From assembly GCF_048128805.1 (NCBI RefSeq), contig NC_135998.1, forward strand, positions 13,164,656 to 13,228,655: a DNA stretch of 64,000 nt, read 5' to 3'. The DNA comes from Centroberyx gerrardi. Its lineage: Eukaryota; Chordata; Actinopteri; Beryciformes; Berycidae. The position numbers and the translations under genes are program-made. The notes under the pieces were generated by a model. It saw only the letters and a list, made by a program, of their open reading frames with translations. It had not been told where the DNA came from and did not search any database. This document shows, in pieces, positions 52,878-64,000 of this stretch. Positions within the stretch are counted from its first letter, which is position 1. Every line of letters begins with the position of its first letter.

Positions 52878-53261
52878 CGGTTAAAACCAAGAGCTGCGTG
52901 GGAATAAATCCATTTGTTGTAGCTGCGGTCTCATTCTGTGAGGCGTTCAACCAGATCACCATCGTCTGACAAGAAAAATATTAGTTGCATCTTGAGCTAA
53001 GGGCTGGGAAGCTGGATTAGAGAGACAACTGGCACATAAAATAAAGATGTTTAAAAGTAAAAACAAAAGAAACGTCTATGTCACTTCACACTCACCCCAA
53101 AACAAGTAAACATCCCAGCTCAGTCATTATGCTGATTCAACAATATTGTGTGCTAACAAAACCCAATACACAATTGGATAGGCAGACAGACAACATTTCT
53201 GGGATTTATGATACACTGGACAGTTTAGAGTAGTAGAGATGGGCAGGAAAGACAGTAATAT

Positions 53262-53305
<44 letters not shown>

Positions 53306-56201
53306 CCATACAAGGACAAAGATATAACAGGGCTGAATTGTGAAAAGTCCCTAAAATAACAAATTCTATTACATTCATTTTTTAAGAATGAAGTAGACGA
53401 TGACGGCGATGATGAATAGATGATGACGAGCATGAGAAGGATACGCTACTCCTCTGATCCTCTTGATCTTCCCCGGCTCAGTCAGCTGGACCGGTCTGAC
53501 GGTCTTACGGACGGGGCAGGTGAAGACCACCTCTCCTCCCCCTCCGGGTGCCACGCCCCTCTTCACCACCTGGGGGCAGCAGCAGAGAGTGAGGGGGGGG
53601 GGGGGGGGGGGGGAGAGAGAGAGAGCGAGAGAGATAGAGAGAGAGACTTGGTTAGATGTTAACAGCAGTATAGTGTAGTATGTGTTTTATACATAACAAA
53701 ACAAACATTTACTACACAATTTTGAAAATCCAACTCTTGCCATTTTGTAACACCATAACATGCTTCTCACAGAGTTCCCATACTTACTCGGACATCAAAT
53801 TTAAAGACTTTTCAATTACTTTCAAGGTTTTGTTTGGTGAAATTCAAGGACTCAAAATTGGCATGTTTTGGGGTAAGACAAACTTAAAACTGAACATTGC
53901 TGCTGTATCAACACAAATATCCATCGCAGGATTTTCCTCAGGATGGTTCAGAGAGCTGAGGCATACTGATGAATTTGGATGGCTATATATTAATTTTTAA
54001 ATATCAAGTACTTTAAAGGCCATCCATTAATTTTTCAAAAAACTTGTAAGGCCCCATTATATTTTTCTTAAAAATTCACAAACTTTCACAGATTTTCAAC
54101 GCTGTGCTATCCTCACCTTGAGGTCCAAGCCCTCTCCATCGATGCCAAACTTCTTCATCAGAGGGATGGCCGTAGTCTTGAGCAGGTCGACCTGCAGGAG
54201 ACAAAGAATATAAAGGGTGAGATTCTGGGCTGAGTCAGAACTAACGGTGCGTTCATGTGCTGTGGGAAGCTCCGACATCCGGGACTTCCAAGTCGGCTGC
54301 TAAACATTGTTGCGTTCATGTGCTTTTATGTCGGAAAATCAAACCCAGAAGACAAACATTAAACAAACACAGACATCATGCATCTTAACAAGTAAATTTC
54401 ACAAACTGCATCAAACAAATGTTAGGTTAGTCTGGCTAACAGCAAACTTGCAATAAAGCTGCATGTGTATGTGTTTTCTTACTGCTGACTGACACAAAAC
54501 TTGAGTTTTTCGCCTCCGACACATGAATTCAGAATATGCATAAAAGGAGAGGAAAATTAAATGAAGAAACAAAAGGTAACAGCCAGTGGGCGGTGCGGTC
54601 AGAGTCTGCGCGGTTTGAGGCAACGTGTGTGTGTCCTCACCGAGGGATCGGTCGGGTCGTTGGTGACCCCCTTCAGAGTGGCCTTCAGAGACGTCTTCAT
54701 GAACGGAGCCAGCATGAGCAGGGCCTCCAGATAGTAGCCGATCGAACGCTGGGGGTGGCAGTCATGTTCGACGGAGCCTCCATACAGCAGGCCGGGCTGG
54801 TAGAATAAAACAGTACCTGGTGGGGACAGAAGAATGAAGACGGTGAGCCAGTCTGTTAGGAAGCTACTTATATTGTCTACACAATGCTGAGGTTTACAGT
54901 CACGTCCTAATGGAGCGTCTGTACAGAAATCCTGCCTGGTAGGAAGGAAGTACCGACAAGGAAACAATTAAAATTTTCCAAAACACCCAGAGCATGCCAA
55001 AATGATCTGGAGCTTAGTTAAGCTTCCTATAAGTCACTTAGTTAACTACGGTAACAAAGTTAACTGAGGCCGCTAACTAGCACCTGAAGGATACAGTTTA
55101 GTGCTGAAACAATTAGTCCATTAATCAATTAGACAATCAACAGGAAATTAATCAATTATGATAATCGATTAATTGCTTAAGTCATTTATCAAGTAAAAAT
55201 ACCAAAACATTTGCTGGTTACAGCTTCAAAAATACTAAGATTTGCTTACTTTTCTGTTTATATCATAATAAAATTAATAGTTTGGGTCTTTTTGGCTGCT
55301 GGTCAGTCTAAGTAAACAATTAAGTCTTATAATTGTTTACTTAGACTGACCAGCAGCCAAAAAAAACAAAAACTATTAAGACTCACTTTGGGCTCTGGTA
55401 ACATTTTATACTAAATGATTAGCCAGTTAATCGAAAAATTAATTGATAGAAAATAATCGTTAGTTGCTGCCCTACTACAGTTATATTCTCTGATACAATA
55501 ACACTAGTATAAACATCAATACCATGCGAAGAGGGAAGCAACGACACAAAAAAAACTGTTATTCAAGAATAAGGGGAACAAAAATATTGTGACAATCTTT
55601 GGGCAGAATCCAACCTCTGTTAGACTTTGCTGTAACCTACACTCTGCTATATTCTGTCAGTGGACAGTATGACTAAAGTAGGTAACATCATATCTGCTTA
55701 TTGTATGGTAAGATTACTGAAAACAAATAGCAATACTCATTATCACAAAATTACATATTTATTTGTATTGATAAACTGCATTATAAAACTCACCTGTTTG
55801 GTTAATCTCTATTCTGGTGCCGTTGGTCACTTTGTCCAGCAGCCTGATGAAGCTGGCCTCAAAATCTGGAGAAAACACACACAAATTTAGCAAGTCATGC
55901 CAGTCATGTCGTAACAGCTGGACCTGTGGGATGCAAGGCTGAGGTCATGCCCAAACATAAACATAAACTTTTTCATGTCAAGTACTCCCAAACAGATTTT
56001 AATTTCTACAAAGGAAAGCCATCTGAGCATATTTTCGCTGTTAGATAAAACTTTATGCATAATTTAATAACTTGCTGTACTGTATGTAGGTAGGGAGTTA
56101 ACAGAGAGGAAGATGAAACCAATGAAACTCATTGTACTCGGGAGTGAAACACAGACACACACCCCTACCTACACACACACACACACACACACACATACAC
56201 A

Positions 56202-56276
<75 letters not shown>

Positions 56277-56660
56277 CTAAGTGAGCCATTCCACTGGGTT
56301 GACCCCTCCAAACAGAGGTTCAAAGCTCACGAACAGCAAATAATAAATCAACACAATGTATTTTTTCCACAGTCGGTGACTTTGGCTCACTCTGAAACAG
56401 TGTACCATGATTTCCCCACATCTGAAGCCCAGTGAATACATGCACTCTCCAACTGCGTAACAGCTAGCATTAGCCGACAAGCTAACCAGCTGGGAAACTG
56501 CGACGCCACATGTGACGGTCTGCTACTCACCGCGAAGCCCCGGGTTGTCATCTCTAGACCGTATGTTTTTTATCTTCACCCGTTTGCCGCTCAGTGTAGA
56601 CAACACCAGCCGCTGCCTGAAGAAATTGCAGCCGTCGTACGCGAGTCCGTGGCTTGCCAT
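44049..56660 (-). CDS. rcl1: RNA 3'-terminal phosphate cyclase-like protein
   Basis: A nucleolar protein of the RNA cyclase fold that acts with BMS1 in the small-subunit processome for 18S rRNA maturation; RCL1 proteins lack cyclase activity. Nine exons, gene order: 56660-56531, 55865-55794, 54816-54641, 54191-54117, 53569-53445, 52805-52680, 52154-51998, 45665-45562, 44202-44049. Phases close exactly at 1,119 nt, 372 codons, against 373 in human. Diagnostic stretches: NFFRQRLVLSTLSGKRVKIK at the start, YQPGLLYGGSVEHDC, APGGGGEVVFTCPVRK, GFGLTLVAETLTGGFLSAEL, PEDLGRNCAKLLLEEI, and a C-terminus FFQIMFKIETQ ... GYSNINKTIK. Intron 7 (45666-51997) is over 6 kb and empty of genes. It faces ak3 head-to-head and anxa3 tail-to-tail. 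Confidence 0.95.
45666..51997. other. Large rcl1 intron 7, no gene recognised
   Basis: Contains a CT-rich tract (46500-46620), an (AAAT)n tract (about 50255-50285) and a (GT)n run (50667-50723). The longest open frame (47590-48006) has no coding signs and no family resemblance. I found no conserved RNA or nested gene. Confidence 0.5.
50667..50723. repeat. (GT)n microsatellite
   Basis: An about 57-bp GT run in rcl1 intron 7. Confidence 0.92.
52353..52420. repeat. Perfect 31-bp inverted repeat with 6-base loop
   Basis: The left arm 52353-52383 (GCTTCCCCATTTTAATGTTA...) is exactly complementary to 52390-52420; the loop is TTCCCA. It lies in rcl1 intron 6 (52155-52679). There is no transposon end or target duplication around it that I can see. 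Confidence 0.93.
52839..52872. repeat. (CA)n microsatellite
   Basis: A CA run 34 bases upstream (in gene order) of the acceptor of rcl1 exon 6. Confidence 0.9.
53262..53306. repeat. (GA)n tract
   Basis: Simple GA repeat in rcl1 intron 5. A further G-run plus GA tract lies at 53593-53645, just upstream of exon 5 in gene order. Confidence 0.85.
54247..54345. repeat. Dispersed repeat fragment (GTGCGTTCATGTGC type)
   Basis: GGTGCGTTCATGTGCTGTGG and a second TTGCGTTCATGTGCTTTTAT give a partial duplication. It resembles the fragment at 36675-36840. It lies in rcl1 intron 3. Confidence 0.45.
55099..55474. mobile_element. hAT-like MITE, copy 2, with 8-bp target duplication
   Basis: Ends TAGTGCTGAAACAATTAG on the left and TAGGGCAGCAACTAACG as the right complement. 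ATACAGTT at 55091-55098 and CTACAGTT at 55475-55482 match 7 of 8. It shares its left half with the copy at 12797. An internal palindrome (GTCTAAGTAAACAATTAAG and inverse) covers about 55303-55349. It lies in rcl1 intron 2. Confidence 0.75.
56171..56274. repeat. (CA)n microsatellite
   Basis: Slightly more than 100 bp of CA with a few CATA interruptions, in rcl1 intron 1. Confidence 0.93.
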
Positions 56661-61573
<4,913 letters not shown>

Positions 61574-62513
61574 GTAAATATATTTTTGGTCATAATCATT
61601 GGAGAAACAGAATTCTACGTAGAAATGTTGTTAATGCCACTGATTTCTCTCTTACTTGTTACTATTCAGCTCCTTGTTTTGATTTCTGGTTTTCCAGTTG
61701 TTTCATACTGTGCTCAAACCCATCTATAAATTTCCATGAGACCATCTGGGAGAGTGCAGAAGTTGCACTGGAAAGGTCTCTAGAAACACAAATGTTCTTG
61801 ACCTTTAAGTAGGCCAAATATTTTACTCTGGGTTTGAGTGGAAGAGTTAAGGAAGAGAGACAAAATGATGATGATGATGATGGGGGATCAGCGAAAGACA
61901 GATTGAGAGACATGAAAGGGAGAGATAGAAACAACAAGAGACAGAGAAACAGCGAAAAAGAGAGGAGAGACTGAATGAAAATGAGATGCGAACAGTGACA
62001 GACTGAGAACAGGGGGAAGAGGAGAGAGGATAAAACAGAAGGCCATTTGTTTGCTGTGTAAAATCCAAGTGGGGACCTTTGCTCCCATCCACTGCAATTA
62101 CACACCAGTATACAGAGCTGCTGGCAGTATACTAGTGTATTGTTAGTAGAGTAAACATTGGCAGTTCGAATTTTTTTTTAAAACAATAGTGAACAATCTC
62201 TCAAACTCATTTATATATTCCTTTATTTAGACATGGGAAGGATGGAGGATTACAACGTAGGGGGAGACAGAGGAGAGAGGGCAGGGATCATGTGTGTTTC
62301 CACCACTTCTAGACTTATAGGCAGTGAGAATACTAGTCAGGTTCATTTTACATAAATACTACTATACTACTAGAACATGAAAAGAACGCTGGCTGAGAAA
62401 ATCACTTTCATTCACTTTCCTTTTCGCCTGGTGGACACTGTGGGACTTTTCAGATTGTCATTACAGTTTCACTCTTCACACAGAAGGGATTAAGGCAAGG
62501 GGGGAAGCAACTG

Positions 62514-62673
62514 TGTGCCGTGGAGCGCAGAGAGTCTGCAGGTTTTCATTCCAACCAAACACTACAGCAGGAGATTTCACTGATTGGTTCTTCCTCTCTG
62601 GTTGAAGGTGCGTTTATCAGTGAAATCACCTGCTGGAATGAAAACCTGCAGACTCTCGGCCCTCCGTGGCACA
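62514..62673. mobile_element. MITE with about 40-bp terminal inverted repeats
   Basis: TGTGCCGTGGAGCGCAGAGA on the left matches the right-end complement TGTGCCACGGAGGGCCGAGA. Both continue into GTCTGCAGGTTTTCATTCCA. The interior is about 80 bp. The target duplication is unclear. Confidence 0.75.
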
Positions 62674-63609
62674 TGGTTGCCCATCCGTGGATTAAGGTTC
62701 CTAAGTCCTTCCCTAAAATCACAGAACATTTTTCATTATGTGTTAGATGGATCATTTTATTGTAGCTTATAGTCAGAAACACATCCTGGTGCATGTGATC
62801 TGTTGCAGCATTTGGACCTGTTTGTGTCGTGATCACACTCTACACGCAGAGCTCTCAGGGTCAGTTTATCCTCTGCAGACTTTTTCTTGCCTTTTTACAG
62901 AATATGTTTTTTTATTTTGCTGCTGTAGCATGAAAACACGACTGAAAACATAACTCCAATATTATTTTACTTGACTTGAATGTGTGTGTACAAGGTCATT
63001 TACTGTATGTGCTGAGCTCATTTAATTACTTCAGGGCCAATGAATCCTATTCAAAGCCCGTAGTATATTTTTGAAAATTGGATGGTTTTCAATATACATT
63101 TTGTTTTTATTATTTAATTACAGGATAGTTGACTTATTTCAGGAGATTGTGCAAGATTTCCCTCCATCGGCAGTAATTATACAAGGACCAAGGATATTCA
63201 GTAGTGATTTCACCATCAAATTATCATGGCTCCAGACATTATGAGATATTATAGTGCAGATGTTGGCCTTCCACACAACTTTAAGTGCCTGTTTCTGTCT
63301 GACCAGTGGATGAGGCTTAGCTGTTGTGTCTGTGGTCATGTGTGCAGGCTTTCCACGTCACTGCTGGGCGTCCTGTACAGTCTGAAGGAGTAACACATTT
63401 ATGGTTAATCATTGACTTGAGTTTATTCTTTACAGTCCTGATGGAGAGGGGACAATGTAAGAAACAGAGGCACAAACAGGAATCCAATCTGAGCAAGGGT
63501 TTATGGCTTGTGTGTGTGTGCAAGCCAATATTTCTCCTGTTTGTTCAGCAGTGGTGGCCCACCGCACAAAGAATATTATTACATACACTTTATTAATAAT
63601 ATTATTACC

Positions 63610-63850
63610 CACTTTATTAGGCACACCTAGCTAGTACTGGGTTTGACCTTTTTCCCTTCAGAACAGCCTGAATTCATCAACACCTGGATTCAACAAAGTG
63701 ATCACATCTTGCCCATTCTAATGTTTCACTGAACAGTAACTGAACCTCCCGATCCTGTCTGCATCCTTTATACTTACACTTTATTTCTGTGACTCACTGT
63801 CTGGAAGAGTGAGCTGTGTGCGTAAATGGAGAGGTGTACCTAATAAAGTG
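63610..63850. mobile_element. Fish DNA-transposon derivative (CACTTTATTAGGCACACCT ends)
   Basis: CACTTTATTAGGCACACCT (63610-63628) and AGGTGTACCTAATAAAGTG (63832-63850) are inverted ends with one difference. The interior TAGCTAGTACTGGGTTTGAC followed by CTTCAGAACAGCCTGAATTC is the common form of this teleost repeat, here shortened. Confidence 0.8.
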
Positions 63851-63963
63851 GCAGAGACAGAACAGCAACATGCTCTAGAAACAAATCTGGAACAAAAGCA
63901 GGGACAGATATAGAGTCAAAACCAAACACCACAACCACAAAGATAATAGAGGAAACCCTACTC

Positions 63964-64000
<37 letters not shown>

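Larger units (their letters stand above)
61574..64000. other. ak3 intron 3 (to window end)
   Basis: Apart from the two MITEs listed and a terminal (GT)n run (63967-63998) nothing is recognised. The next ak3 exon is presumed to be beyond 64000. Confidence 0.6.

Overview
The window is vertebrate nuclear DNA, almost certainly from a ray-finned (teleost) fish. Genes are split by GT-AG introns, CA/GT microsatellites are common, and the repeats are those of fish genomes: L2-type LINEs, hAT and TTAA-type MITEs, LTR remnants. No bacterial or organellar feature is present. All exon calls were made by hand from splice signals, reading-frame continuity and remembered family sequences.

Layout. (1) 1-18,571, minus: edem3, 19 coding exons from the signal peptide to the PA domain; the C-terminus lies left of the window. 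Its introns hold a nearly full L2 LINE (5,140-9,529) with a younger TTAA element inside it, a hAT element with a perfect target duplication (14,111-15,407) and a decayed LINE reverse-transcriptase piece. (2) 18,572-29,290: promoter-proximal DNA, a long fold-back element (21,725-22,364), an Ala/Glu-rich coding-like relic, a truncated alpha-tubulin gene (minus), another hAT element and an inverted-repeat block. (3) 29,290-35,032: a transposon nest. A minus-strand L2 is broken by a hAT element, a solo LTR and an unidentified coding-like insert that resembles a death domain. Next to it lies an endogenous-retrovirus 3' end (env remnant, polypurine tract, LTR). (4) 35,033-38,104: gene-poor. (5) 38,105-43,985, plus: complete anxa3 (annexin A3), 13 coding exons, 338 codons. 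(6) 44,049-56,660, minus: complete rcl1, 9 exons, 372 codons, tail-to-tail with anxa3. (7) 58,299 to the window end, plus: first three coding exons of ak3, head-to-head with rcl1, the RCL1/AK3 neighbourhood known from other vertebrates.

Roles. The four good genes are housekeeping-type: ER glycoprotein mannose trimming (edem3), Ca2+-dependent phospholipid binding (anxa3), 18S rRNA processing (rcl1) and mitochondrial GTP:AMP phosphotransfer (ak3). They form no pathway together. I did not find a new multi-gene system. The least explained items are the death-domain-like insert in the L2, the truncated tubulin, the Ala/Glu-rich relic and several near-perfect palindromes.
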